A stretch of 64,000 nucleotides of DNA from Sorex araneus (taxonomy: Eukaryota; Chordata; Mammalia; Eulipotyphla; Soricidae). Made by a program: the position numbers and the translations under genes. The stretch is taken from positions 99,083,426 to 99,147,425 of the forward strand of contig NC_073306.1 of the NCBI RefSeq assembly GCF_027595985.1, written 5' to 3'. This document shows, in pieces, positions 32,869 through 44,135 of the stretch. Position 1 is the first letter of the stretch, and the number at the start of each line of letters is the position of its first letter. The notes under the pieces were generated by a model. The model made no database searches. It was not told the DNA's origin and was given only the letters and a program-made list of their open reading frames with translations.

Positions 32869-33111
32869 GCACTCTAGCAGTGTCATCCCATTGTTCATCG
32901 ATTTGCTTGAGCGGGCACCACTAATGTCTCCATTGTGAGACTTGTTACTGTTTTTGACATATTGAATATACCATGGGTAGCTTTCCAGGCTTTGCCGTGT
33001 GGGAGGGATACTCTCGGTAGCTTGCCAGGCTCTCCGAGAGGGATGGAGGAATTGAACCCGGATTGGCAGCGTGCAAGGCCAACGCCCTACCCTATGTTCT
33101 ATCGTCCAGTC
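32869..33111 (-). mobile_element. RTE-tailed SINE with SOR head, near exon 6
   Basis: Complement of SOR head, the paired CAAGCTACC-type body and the RTE-like tail. Perfect 14-bp duplication TGTTGATAACAGTA at 32855-32868 and 33112-33125. It ends 69 bp before exon 6. Confidence 0.95.
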
Positions 33112-33140
33112 TGTTGATAACAGTATACAATGATATTTGA

Positions 33141-34257
<1,117 letters not shown>

Positions 34258-34487
34258 TAAGCATTGGAATTGAAATATTATGGTGTTGTTTCCAAGTAAG
34301 GCGCGATTTCGTATATAGCATGACATGAGAGTTAATATGGTATCAGTAAATACATATTACAGACATCCTTTGCTTTAATACAGTAGTATAAAGTAAAAAT
34401 AATTTGTTTTCCCATTGGCTTTTATTTTTTAAAAAGATTAATTACTATAGTAGAAATCCTCAATTAAATTTAATTGAAAAGAAGAAC

Positions 34488-34648
34488 TGAGAGTGTCTGG
34501 GAGGTAGTTCGGTGGCGGAGCATGTGCTTTCTGTGTGGAAGGCCGGGTGACCCTTGCCCTGTGTGGCTGCACTGTTGCCAGGAGCCGTCCCAGAGCACAG
34601 CCAGGAGCATCCCCAAGCAGTAAGGGTTGGCTCCCAAAAACAAAACCA
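34488..34648 (+). mobile_element. Old SOR-type SINE
   Basis: GGGAGGTAGTTCGGTGGCGG head-like start, GTTGCCAGGAGCCGTCCCAG body, CTCCCAAAAACAAAACC end. Confidence 0.6.
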
Positions 34649-34883
34649 TAAAATACAAACAGGGAAGTACAGTCTTGTTATGTTTGATGAGAATGTTAGA
34701 AATACTTAAAAAGTTCTTATGTGGGCACCTTAGCTATAAGATACGCTTAATTTTTGTATATTGTCTCAGGAAGACTTTTTTCACGTAGAAGTTTTTTCAA
34801 TTAGGATAGTGACACACTAAAAGTTGGAAAATCTTAGTTTTTATTTTTTTCTATATCTGTTAGAGTGAAGTTATACATTTCTA

Positions 34884-35036
34884 TTTTTGCTGTTGTTTTG
34901 AGGCCACACGTGGCCGTGCTCATTGCTTTAGTGCTGTGGGGTCTCCAGCGGCCATATCTGGGGAGCCCGTGTGTGCTGGGGTCAGACCTGTGCAAACCAT
35001 GTGCTTTTATCCCGTTGAGACGGCTCCCTGGCCCCA
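34884..35036 (-). mobile_element. Old SOR-type SINE
   Basis: TTTTGAGGCCACACGTGGCC end, GGGGTCAGACCTGTGC B-box side, head ending CTCCCTGGCCCC. Confidence 0.65.
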
Positions 35037-35380
35037 GTTTTCAGAAATGAAATTTCTGAACTATTAAGAAGTAATAAGCCCCAAAACATCTTATTTCAGG
35101 AGCTTTAGAATTCTGCAAAGTAAATGAAATTTACTTTTTTTTTTCAAATCTAGGTTTAAAGTGGATTTTTGGGGCCAAAAAAGAACTCAAAAGAGCTCGA
35201 TATGGCCCCCAAAGAAAAAAATAGCCAAAGTTGTTATTATTTTAAAGAAATGGGGTGGATAGGAAATAGAGAAGAAATTTTAAAAAGTGCTATGTCTGGA
35301 AAATACAATTCTGCCATCTTTAAATATATCTGACGTTTCTGATTTTTTTGGCAGGGTATGTGCATGCATGTGTACACAGG

Positions 35381-35493
35381 GAGGAGGGAGAAAGGGTGGG
35401 GGGAAGGAGAGAGAGTGAGAAAGATCGGGGAGGAGGAGGGAGAGAGAGAGAGGGAGGGTGGGGAGAGGAGAGGAGGGGAAGTGGAGGGGAAGG
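35381..35493. repeat. Purine-rich (GGGA/GAGA) tract
   Basis: About 110 bp almost entirely G and A on the + strand, with GGGAGGAGGGAG, GAGAGAGAGA and GGGGAGAGGAGAGG words. Confidence 0.9.
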
Positions 35494-35524
35494 GTTTTCC
35501 AAATTTTGTGTGAGAACCCAAGGG

Positions 35525-35697
35525 GGAGATGCTGCCCAGGCCTGAGATGCTGGGAATTCCCTGGGTTATCCCTGTGGTACCCAGCGCCTCTGGAGCTTTG
35601 CCCAGTGATGCTCAGGGGACAATGTGGTACAGGGGATCAAACTGCAATTGGCCATGTACAAGCCATCTCTTATCCCCTGTACTATCTCTGCAACCCT
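35525..35697 (-). mobile_element. SOR-type SINE, eroded
   Basis: GCCCAGTGATGCTCAGGGG, GGGGATCAAACTGCAATTGGC and a TATCTCTGCAACCC head. The body is rearranged. Confidence 0.6.
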
Positions 35698-36196
35698 ATT
35701 TTCTTGGTGTTTGTTTTTAAATTAAAAACATCTACTCAGTATCATGAGTAGATAGCAATCAGTGGTATGTGTATACAAAAAAGAAATAAACATTACCACC
35801 CCTTGTTGTAATCTTTTACACGGTTCACAGATCAAAAAGTAAAATAGCCTACAGTATACTGAGTCTCAAATATAGTCCTTGAGTTTTTTTTCCCATACAC
35901 GAGTATTATGGGCATACTCATATATGCCCAAAACATACCTTTCTGTTGGTCATACCACATGGTTTTTGACAGAATTTACACATCTGATAAAACTTAGTTT
36001 CCCTGAAATTTCTTTGGTTGTCTCCTGCTAAGGTTTGTTTCCTGGCAGTGATGAAGACCACCTGCCAATGCCATTGTTGCTACTGTAACTATCAGAGACA
36101 GCTTGGTTTTGTGGTTTGGCAAAGTATTAGGCTCCATCACCACAGAGGTTAGAGCTTTTTCCTCCCAACTGTTCTTCTTGCGTCTAAAATTTGAAG

Positions 36197-36368
36197 ATTG
36201 GACTTGAGAGACAGTACAGGAAGTAACACTCTCGCCTTGCATGCAGCCAACCTCTGTTCGAATCCTGGGCACTTCATATGGTGCCCTGAGCACTGTCAGG
36301 AGCAACCTCTGAGCACAGAGGCAGGAATGGATCCTGAGCATTGCAGGGTATGGCCCTAAGGCCCCAAG
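36197..36368 (+). mobile_element. SOR-type SINE
   Basis: GACTTGAGAGACAGTACAGG head, CTGTTCGAATCCTGGGCAC B box, full-length body, TATGGCCCTAAGGCCCC end without A-tail. Confidence 0.8.
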
Positions 36369-36433
36369 CCTCAGCCTGTCTGATTCATTGTGTTCCTTTT
36401 AGTAGTTTGTTAGGGTGTGATACTACCAGTTAA

Positions 36434-36598
<165 letters not shown>

Positions 36599-37209
36599 TG
36601 ACTTTTCCTTATGTATTCAATTTAACAAAAAATCTCATTTTTCAGTTTTCTTATAAAATGGGGAATATTTGAAAGCAGCGTTTTAGATTCCTTTGTGACT
36701 TACTTTCATTTTGTTGTAGGCAGAAATTGTTGTAGTGAGCCAGGTCATTCTTTGCTTTTCCTTTTTGAGTCTACCTTCCCCTTACAATCAAACTGAACAA
36801 AGCCTATGTGTTTTCCAGATGGTGAAATTTCACCTTTCAGAGTCAGGGCCCAGTAGTTTGGTGAGACGTGGGCAGTGAATAATATTTGCAGCTTTTTCTG
36901 CTGAGCATGATTTGGGGTTCCTGGAATCCAAGCAAAGGCAAAGGCTGGTCTGGGAAGATGAGTGGGAACTGTTGCACAATCTCCATTCCTGTCGCTGCTG
37001 CATGAGAGTTAACTGTTCAGGCTGTGGGGAAGTTACTTTGGGTCTTTTTTTCTCTTCTCTCCATTGATATTCTGTAAAAAAATTGCCTTCAGAACATGAT
37101 CACCATGATTCTTTTTGCATTTATATTGTCCTGTTAGAAAGAGATCTTTGAATCTGAAAACAGGAAGATTGTTTTTACCCAGATTGGTATTTAAGAACCA
37201 ATGACACAG
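36599..37209. other. Intron 8 left part, no repeats
   Basis: Unique-looking; nothing recognised. Confidence 0.4.
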
Positions 37210-37224
37210 CCAAGTTAAACTCTT

Positions 37225-37404
37225 TTTTTTTTTTTTTGGCTTTTTGTGTCACACCCCGCGATGCACAGGGGTTACTCCTGTTTCATGCACTCAGGAATCA
37301 CCCCTGGCAGTACTCAGGGGACCATATGGGATGCTGGGAATCGAACCCGGGTTGGCTGCATGCAAGGCAAATGCCCTAACCACTGTGCTGTTGCTCTAGC
37401 CCCA
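37225..37404 (-). mobile_element. SOR SINE
   Basis: T-run, CACACCCCGCGATGCACAGG, full body, head ending TTGCTCTAGCCCC. Perfect 15-bp duplication CCAAGTTAAACTCTT at 37210-37224 and 37405-37419. Confidence 0.95.
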
Positions 37405-37880
37405 CCAAGTTAAACTCTTAATTTCCAGTTTAGTTTGCATATGGCACAACTTGACTAACACAGCATCTCTCACTGCCCTTTGTTGAAGCACAAGACGCCT
37501 CTTTTTGGTTGGAGAGACTGAAATAGTATGCTCGGTTCTCCTTCTTGAGTCTTTGAAGGTCCCAATTGGAGACCATGAAAAAAGTGTACCTAATAGATAG
37601 CTTAAGTCACTTCCTGAATGTTGGTTCTTAACCTTTCATTAGTTTTAGGGTGCCTAGAATCTGATTTTACAAAAGACATGTTATTCCCAGATATGCCAAA
37701 TTTGTACGTACAATTTTATTTAGAGGTTTTGTAAAGTTTTTAGTACTCATATCTCCTTCAGCAGTCCATGACTTTCAAGTTCACAATCTATGTTTTATAG
37801 TAAGAATATGAATGTTGATAATATAATTTGAAATTTTTCTCCATGCCTTTTTGAAAATTAAACTGCTTTTCCCCCAATAG

Positions 37881-37939
37881 GCCAATAGTCCTCAAGATTT
37901 AAGAATGTTTTATGAGAAAAACAGAAGCCTAATGCCTAG
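37881..37939 (+). CDS. ULK2: ULK2 exon 9 (codons 216-234 and two bases of 235)
   Basis: 59 nt encoding ANSPQDLRMFYEKNRSLMP, the helix G region of the C-lobe. Acceptor CCCCCAATAG, donor GTATGT. The serine codon 235 is split AG/T across intron 9. Confidence 0.96.
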
Positions 37940-38131
37940 GTATGTGTTGTTTACACAATAAATGCTACTTGTTTATAACTGGTTATAGTTCTATTTTAAA
38001 TCATTTTTCCCCCTATTGACAGCAAAGTGAGAGCATTTGTTATAAGAGAAACTGAAAATTCCTAGTGTACCTTTGGTTACCTCTTATGTCCTACATCATA
38101 TTTTCTCCCTTTTTAAAACATAGTATATATT

Positions 38132-38302
38132 TGGGGTGGAGAGATAGTATAGCAGGAAGGCACTTGCCTTGCATATGACTGACCTGGATTCGATCCCTGG
38201 CATCCCATATGGTCTCCCGAGCTTTCCCAGGAGTAATTCCTGAGTCAGAGCCAGAAATAACCCCTGAACATCACTAGGTGTGTCCACCCAAACAAATAAA
38301 CA
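38132..38302 (+). mobile_element. SOR-type SINE
   Basis: GGGGTGGAGAGATAGTATAG head, TGGATTCGATCCCTGGC B box, body, CCAAACAAATAAAC tail. Confidence 0.85.
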
Positions 38303-38525
38303 GAAAACTCCCTGCACTCATGGTCTCTGTTTAAATGAGGCAGATGGCAGGAGCACATGCCTGAGTTTGGTCCCCAGCATCACATGACCTCCTTAGCACT
38401 AGAGAGCACAGTGTAAACGTCTGTGGGCCTTATCTGTGGGCTCTAGCATTGAACTGTCAGGCTTGCAAGGCCCTGCCGAGTATTGCCTCGAGTCCCTCCT
38501 GGACTTCTAAGCATTACTGGGTATG

Positions 38526-38582
38526 ACAGAGGGGAGGGAGACAGGAAGAGGGGGAGGAGGAGGGAGAGGGGATGGGAGATTT
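38526..38582. repeat. Purine-rich tract
   Basis: GAGGGGAGGGAGACAGGAAG followed by more GGA/GGAGG words, nearly all purine. Confidence 0.8.
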
Positions 38583-38681
38583 AAAAGAAAAGCTTTACAT
38601 TCATTCTAAGAGGGGAAGCAAATATAAACAATAGATGAGAATAGTACCTGGACATAAAACAGAAAGTTAGTTCCTCTACTC

Positions 38682-38724
38682 TGTAAAGATAATGTGTCTG
38701 CTTGTAAAGATAATGTGTCTGCTT
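38682..38724. repeat. 21-bp tandem duplication
   Basis: TGTAAAGATAATGTGTCTGCT occurs twice head to tail with no mismatch. Confidence 0.95.
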
Positions 38725-38967
38725 GTGTCTTTCCAAATCTTTCATGCAGATTATTTTACACAGCTTAGTATTTGTGGATACACACTCATACTTCAGTCCA
38801 AATCACATCGCACTTTGTGAATTATTCTACATCTTTGACATTTTTTATTCTGCATTATTACCATAGGCTTTGTTCAGTGTCTATGTAAAAATAATATGGA
38901 GCAGTGACAATGGCTACAGAGAATCTGTCTTTAGGTATATTGAAATACATACAGTCAGATCCTTGTT

Positions 38968-39053
38968 GGTTTTTTCTGTGCTGTGAATTGAATCCAGGGC
39001 TTCACATGTGTAAGATGTGTTCTGTTCTGCCACTGGGCCTCTTGACTAGCCCT
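38968..39053 (-). mobile_element. ID-like SINE
   Basis: GCTGTGAATTGAATCCAGGG, then TCTGCCACTGGGCCTC. Confidence 0.5.
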
Positions 39054-39437
39054 TAGAGCCCAGGGTTTATTTTTTTATTTTGTCAAGCAATATTTAGTGA
39101 AATTCGGTGTGTGTGTGTATGTGCACACAGGCACATGTGCACTTGTATTTTGTTAAGAAGAAATGTAGTTACTGAGCTGAGTTCTCACAGTGGACTGTCC
39201 CCAGTTCGTGTGGCATGTGAGAGTGCTGCTTTCGCTCAGTTCTCACCAGTGTCACAGATGGGAGCAGGCATATTAACTTGCATTACTTACTTGTCAGATC
39301 AGTTCTTTTATTTGTAGCCTTTGTAGCATTTACTCTGTGAATCATGTTTTCCTATTTTTCATTTCTTCATCAGTATCTTTTTCTAATCTGGAATTTCAGA
39401 AAGCTTTATTGTTTTTCAATTGTATTTGCCAAGCTGG

Positions 39438-39548
39438 ATCGATCACTCCTGATAGTGCTTGGAGATGATGTGGGGTGCTGGGAATCAAACCTGGTTGACT
39501 ATGTGTGGCCAGCCTCCTCTCTGCTTGCTGTGCTGTCTCTCTGGCCTC
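39438..39548 (-). mobile_element. SOR-type SINE, 3' end missing
   Basis: Starts in the body at GATCACTCCTGATAGTGC, then GGGAATCAAACCTGGTTGAC and head CTGTCTCTCTGGCCTC. Confidence 0.7.
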
Positions 39549-39636
39549 TGATGACATTCATGAAAGGCAGCTGCGTACTTCCCACCCCTCCTCACACTGT
39601 ACCTCCAGTTAAAGAATGAGTATTATTTTTAAAATT

Positions 39637-39800
39637 GGGGGGTTTTGGGTCACTCCTGGCTGTGCTCAGGGCTAACTCCTGGCTCTTTCCTCAGCAATTA
39701 CCCTGGGCAGGCTGTGGGGACTTTATGGGATGCTGGGGGCCAAATCCCAGGTTGGCTGCATGCCAGAAAAATGCCCCTGCTGCTGTGCTCTTGCCTTTCT
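39637..39800 (-). mobile_element. SOR-type SINE
   Basis: TTTTGGGTCACTCCTGGCTG end, body, GGCCAAATCCCAGGTTGGC B-box side. Confidence 0.75.
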
Positions 39801-39924
39801 CCCACAGACCAGGGAGTAAGTGTTTTATCGTGGTCTTTTGGTGTGGGGTGGAGTTGGTATTTGTGAAACAGCATCTACTTTCTCATTTAGCATAATAAAG
39901 GCAAAAGTTATATAATGTGTATAA

Positions 39925-40047
<123 letters not shown>

Positions 40048-40105
40048 TAATATTTTCAAATTTTTTATGTTTTCTAATTTTGTTATTTTCATTATTAAAA
40101 TTCTT

Positions 40106-40257
40106 TATTTTGATTTTCGGGACATAGCAGAGGTGCTCAGGGGTTACTCCTGGCTCTGTGTTCAGGGATTGCTCTGGCAGGGTTTAGGGAACCATCTGGA
40201 GTACCTGGGATTGAACCCGGGTCAGCCGTGTGCAAGGCAAATATCCTGCCTACTGTA

Positions 40258-40289
<32 letters not shown>

Positions 40290-40296
40290 GACCCCC
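40106..40296 (-). mobile_element. SOR SINE with (TC)n inside its head
   Basis: GGACATAGCAGAGGTGCTC end, body, GGGATTGAACCCGGGTCAGC. At 40258-40290 the head segment that normally reads CTATCGCTCC has become a TC run before GACCCCC. Confidence 0.88.
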
Positions 40297-40391
40297 ATCA
40301 AAGTTTTTTTTTTTTATATTTTATAGAAGTGTCAGAAGAAAAATTAATTTACTTTGATTTCTTTCCCTTTCTTCTTATAATGTTTTAGGGC

Positions 40392-40626
40392 TGTATCACT
40401 GTCATCCTGTTGCTCATAGATTTGCTCGAGCGGGCACCAGTAACGTCTCCATTGTGAGACTTGTTACTGTTTTTGGCATATGAATACGCCACGGGTAGCT
40501 TGCCAGGCTCTGCCATGCGGGCGGGATACTCTTGGTAGCTTGCTGGGCTCTCCAAGAGTGACGGAGGAATCGAACCCGGGTTGGCCACGTGCAAGGCAAA
40601 CGCCCTACCAGCTGTGCTATATGCAA
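40392..40626 (-). mobile_element. RTE-tailed SINE, 5'-truncated
   Basis: Tail and body complete; the head stops at GCTGTGCTATATGC, so the first about 12 bp of the tRNA-like part are absent. Perfect duplication ATAATGTTTTAGGGC at 40377-40391 and 40627-40641. Confidence 0.95.
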
Positions 40627-40737
40627 ATAATGTTTTAGGGCATAGAGTTATAAAATCCCTGTTCTGTAGAACTGTATATTTGAGTGGAAGAGAGATATGA
40701 ACGATTTGTAGATTACAGTTATAAAATCTTGTTTTAT

Positions 40738-40866
40738 TTCTGGTTGGGGGTGCAGGCACCACACACATTCTGGCATGGTGCTCTGGGTCCCTACTATTTC
40801 TGTGTAGGGACCATGTACATGGAATCAAATCTGGGCTTCCCACATGCAAAGCATACACTCTGGCCC
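40738..40866 (-). mobile_element. Old tRNA-type SINE
   Basis: GGGACCATGTACATGGAATC and CACATGCAAAGCATACACTC, ending CTGGCCC. Confidence 0.5.
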
Positions 40867-40933
40867 TTTGCATTTTCTCCCTGGTTCTAGACTAGTAAGT
40901 TTTGTGTGTGGGGTGGGGGAAAAGAGACAAAAG

Positions 40934-40936
<3 letters not shown>

Positions 40937-40967
<31 letters not shown>

Positions 40968-41104
40968 CAGGCCACGTCTGGAAGTACTCAGGGCTTACTC
41001 CTGACTCTGCATTCAGGGATGACTCCTGGAGGGGCTATGGGAACCATGTGGGTGCCAAGTGTAGAACAGGGGTCAGCCCTACCTGTTGTACTGCTGTCCA
41101 GTCC
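40937..41104 (-). mobile_element. SOR-type SINE
   Basis: T-run of about 23, CAGGCCACGTCTGGAAGTAC, body, head ending GCTGTCCAGTCCC. Confidence 0.82.
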
Positions 41105-41239
41105 CTTCCTGACCTTTTGCTACCTTGAATTTCCGTATTGGCACATTGCTAATTGACATAACTTATTCTGTGACATTTAATATCATGCAGGTATTAAGAG
41201 TTAATGGTACATGAGATTATCTTTGTGGCTTTCGTTTGC

Positions 41240-41390
41240 TTGTTTTTTAATTTTGGCCACACTCAGTGGTGCTTAGGGCTTACTTCAGACTCTGGCGGGC
41301 TCAGGGTGACCATATGGGATGCCAGGGATTGAACCCAAGTTGGCCATAGCAAGGCAGGTGCCCTCCCTGCTGCACTGTCTCTCAGGCCCC
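41240..41390 (-). mobile_element. SOR-type SINE
   Basis: TTTTGGCCACACTCAGTGGTG end, GGGATTGAACCCAAGTTGGC B-box side, head ending TCTCTCAGGCCCC. Confidence 0.82.
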
Positions 41391-41454
41391 TAGCCCCTCT
41401 TTGTGGTTTATTTTATTTTATTTATTTCTTAATGTATTGGGGGCTCTTTTGGTG

Positions 41455-41600
41455 ACAGGTGAATGAGGCCAATTGTTGTTACTGTTGTTGGCATATCGAA
41501 TACTCGACGGGTAGCTTGCCAGGCTCTCCAAGAGGGACGGAGGCTTTTAGGGCGGCCTCCAATCGCCCTTAGACGTGTTACCATGGTTCACACTAAATTT
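41455..41600 (-). mobile_element. Body piece of RTE-tailed element, alternative head
   Basis: TTGGCATATCGAATACTCGA, GGGTAGCTTGCCAGGCTCTC and AGGGCGGCCTCCAATCGCCC. The last block is also next to the same body at 59086-59130, marking a head that is not the tRNA one. Confidence 0.65.
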
Positions 41601-41965
41601 GAACCCTATCAAATATGGTATGGGAATAATAGGTATTAAGTGTTTTATGGTGTGTCGCACGGCCTCGAGAGGTCCAGAGAGCAACCTGAAGGGTGGCGGT
41701 GTCTGGGTAGTGGATGTAGTGGGGGTGGGCCAGTGAGGTATTTATCTTGGGTAGGGTGGGGCGTCTGGGTTGGACCCCTCCCTCAGATGCCGGGGATTGG
41801 AGGAGGCAGACAGAGGATCTTGTTTCCAGGTCTCTTTGAACCTAGAGCTAAGGTCGAAAAGTTCTGCTTACCTGGCTTTGCCGGGCTTCACTCATGCGTG
41901 AGGTTCAGCCCAAGTGTCCGGAGAGCAAACTGGAGGGTGGCGATGTCTGGGTAGTGGACACTGGG
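41601..41965. other. Unassigned GC-rich segment with a direct repeat
   Basis: GGGTGGCGGTGTCTGGGTAG at about 41690 returns as GGGTGGCGATGTCTGGGTAG at about 41935, each preceded by GAGAGCAA. It may be part of the RTE element's 5' flank or a separate unit. Confidence 0.4.
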
Positions 41966-42712
41966 TCGTATTGCAGCTGAATCTCAACAAGACGATGTTC
42001 ATGAAAAACGAACTGGTCCCTGAAGCTCCATTTGCTCTCAATGGAACGAACATCTCCGAATGCAGCAGCTATGTGTACCTGGGTCGAGAAATCAACATGA
42101 AGAATGACTTGGTGCCAGAACTGTGCAGGAGGAAGAGAACAGCGTGGAACACATTCAAGAACGTCGAAGAGGTGGTTAAGAGAACGAAGAACCTCCGACT
42201 CCAGGCACATCTTTTTGATTCCACCGTTCTTCCTGCACTAACATATGCCTCAGAGACCTGGGCCCTCTGCATACAGGATGAGAATGCTATTAGGGTGTCC
42301 CAAAGAGGAATTGAAAGAGCTATGCTGGGAATATCATGTCTCACTTAAGTGAGAGAAGGAATCCGGAGTTCTGACCTTCGTCGACGGTCAAAAATCAGGG
42401 ATGCTGTCCCGTTTGCCAAAGCATCAAAGATCAGATGGGCTGGTCATGTAATGCGATTCAGAGACGACCGTTGGACTAGAGCTGTTACAGACTGGATTCC
42501 ACGGGATGTCAGAAGACCTCGTGGCCGCCCTCCAGCTAGATGGTCAGATTTCTTCGTCAAATCTCTGAATGAATGATTTGAGGCTCTTTCTGTTCCTGGA
42601 GCGAGCAGGTATCATTGGGCTATACTAGCTCGAGACAGGGACAAATGGAGATGTTACTGGCGCCCACTCGAGCAAATCGAAGATCAATAGGACTACAAGT
42701 GATACAAGTGAT
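41966..42712 (+). mobile_element. RTE-clade LINE, 3' part of the RT ORF and tail
   Basis: Encodes the C-terminal part of an RTE-type reverse transcriptase: YVYLGREI, LPALTYASETWAL, QRGIERAMLG, KIRWAGHVMRFRDDRW, RGRPPARWSDFF, ending RDRDKWRCYWRPLEQIEDQ. One frame runs throughout with two stops (TAA 42346, TGA 42574) and no frameshift. The element is 5'-truncated and lacks the endonuclease. Its last about 90 bp are the tail found on the RTE-tailed SINEs. The 3' end is an ACAAGTGATACAAGTGATTT-like short repeat, not poly(A). Confidence 0.9.
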
Positions 42713-42828
42713 TTATTTATTTATTTTTATTAAGAAATACTGAAAGACTTTAACATAAAGAAAATTACAGATAGTAATAAATCACCATGTATTCATGCAC
42801 TTGTTTATTTTTAAAATAAAGATAGTGA

Positions 42829-42974
42829 GGGGCTGGAGTGATAGCACAGCGGGTAGAGCGTTTTCCTTGCACGCGGCCGACCCGAGTTCAAATTCCAGCA
42901 TCCCATATGGTCCCCTGGGCACCGCCAGGACCTGTGCATCGCAGGGTGTGACCAAAAAAGCTAAAATAAATAAA
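42829..42974 (+). mobile_element. SOR SINE with internal body deletion
   Basis: Consensus head; the body jumps GCACCGCCAGGACCTGTGCA, losing one internal repeat and more. Flanks AAAGATAGT and AAAGATAGT are the duplication. Confidence 0.93.
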
Positions 42975-43147
42975 AAAGATAGTAGGTTCTTTTTTTTAAT
43001 TTGTTTTTATTTTTTGATGGTTTCAGGGACTGAAGCAGGGTGTGTGTAGGTAGGTATTTAAGTATATGTTTTACTACTGATTCACATTCCTTCTTTTTAG
43101 TGTGTTTTATCTTTTGTGATTAGCTGAGGAAATGAAATAAGATTACT

Positions 43148-43320
43148 GGTTTTTTTTGTATGTTTGTTTTTCAGCGACATTCAGAGGTACTGAGAGGTTC
43201 CTCCTGGCTCAGTGCTCAGAAATCTGGTGGTGCTCAGGGAACCAGGTGGTGCTAGAAATCAAACCTGGGACCTCCCACTTACAAAACATTTTGCTCAGTC
43301 CATTCACCTTATGTTCTAGC
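43148..43320 (-). mobile_element. SOR-type SINE
   Basis: CAGCGACATTCAGAGGTAC end, CTCAGGGAACCAGGTGGTGC body, GAAATCAAACCTGGGACCTC. Confidence 0.72.
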
Positions 43321-43499
43321 CTACCTCCCAGTGCTGCAGATCAAACCTAGGGGACTGAATCAGAGCCAGGCACTCTGAATCTCCTGTGAAGCTAGATTAT
43401 CTTTCTTTTCCCTGCTAGTCTCCCCCCTACCCCCAAGGATTTTTATTGTGAAGCCAGTGATGGGAATGTTTCCTCCTCCCCTTCCTCCCTCCTCTTCTT

Positions 43500-43640
43500 C
43501 CTTTGCCTCCTTTTGGGCCATACCCAGCAGTGCAAGTGGCTTTGTATTCAGAGGTCACTCCTAGTGGGGCTCAGGGGACCATATGGAGTGCTGGGAATCA
43601 AACCGAGGCTGGCCACATGCTAGATGAGTGCCATGTCCTC
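43500..43640 (-). mobile_element. SOR-type SINE
   Basis: TTTTGGGCCATACCCAGCAG end, CAGGGGACCATATGGAGTGC, GGGAATCAAACCGAGGCTGG. Confidence 0.8.
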
Positions 43641-43644
43641 TCTT

Positions 43645-43797
43645 TCTCTTCCTCCCTGGGCTGTACACTGCTTGCTCAGGACTTACTCCTGGCTCTGTGC
43701 TCAGGGACCCCTCCTGACTAGGCTTGGTGGACCATAGGGCTTGAACCTGGATTAGCTGCTTGCAAGTCAAGCCTTACCTGTTGTACAATCTCTCTAG
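43645..43797 (-). mobile_element. SOR-type SINE
   Basis: GGGCTGTACACTGCTTGCTC end, GGCTTGAACCTGGATTAGC, head ending CAATCTCTCTAGC. Lies directly behind the previous copy. Confidence 0.75.
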
Positions 43798-44047
43798 CAT
43801 TTACAGTAATAGTTTGGAATAGAATGATTGAATTTATTATACAAATAGGCTGCTTGTATTTCTTTCTTAAGATAATAATAGTCATATTTCAAATTCTTGC
43901 AAGGACTTGATCGCAGTGCTTCATTGGATTGTATCCTTGAGGATGTCACACATTAGAAAACTGCTTCAGACTCTTCAGATGTGCTATGGATGTTTAGAAA
44001 ATTCACAATTATTACTTTAAATTTTCACTTGTAAAGAATTTATTATA

Positions 44048-44123
44048 GGGGCTAGGGATGGCGCTCAATGGTAGAGTGCTTATTTTGCATTTGTGAGGCC
44101 CTGAGTTGAATCTCTGATACTGC
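44048..44123 (+). mobile_element. ID-like (tRNA-Ala type) SINE
   Basis: GGGGCTAGGGATGGCGCTCA then ATGGTAGAGTGCTTATTTTG and a GAGTTGAATCTCTGATAC B-box side. The best-preserved head of the minor SINE group. Confidence 0.65.
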
Positions 44124-44135
44124 AAAGCAATAATT

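Noticed and set aside
42349-42576. Independent gene for a small basic protein
   Set aside because: It is the same frame as the RTE RT upstream, separated only by a stop codon.
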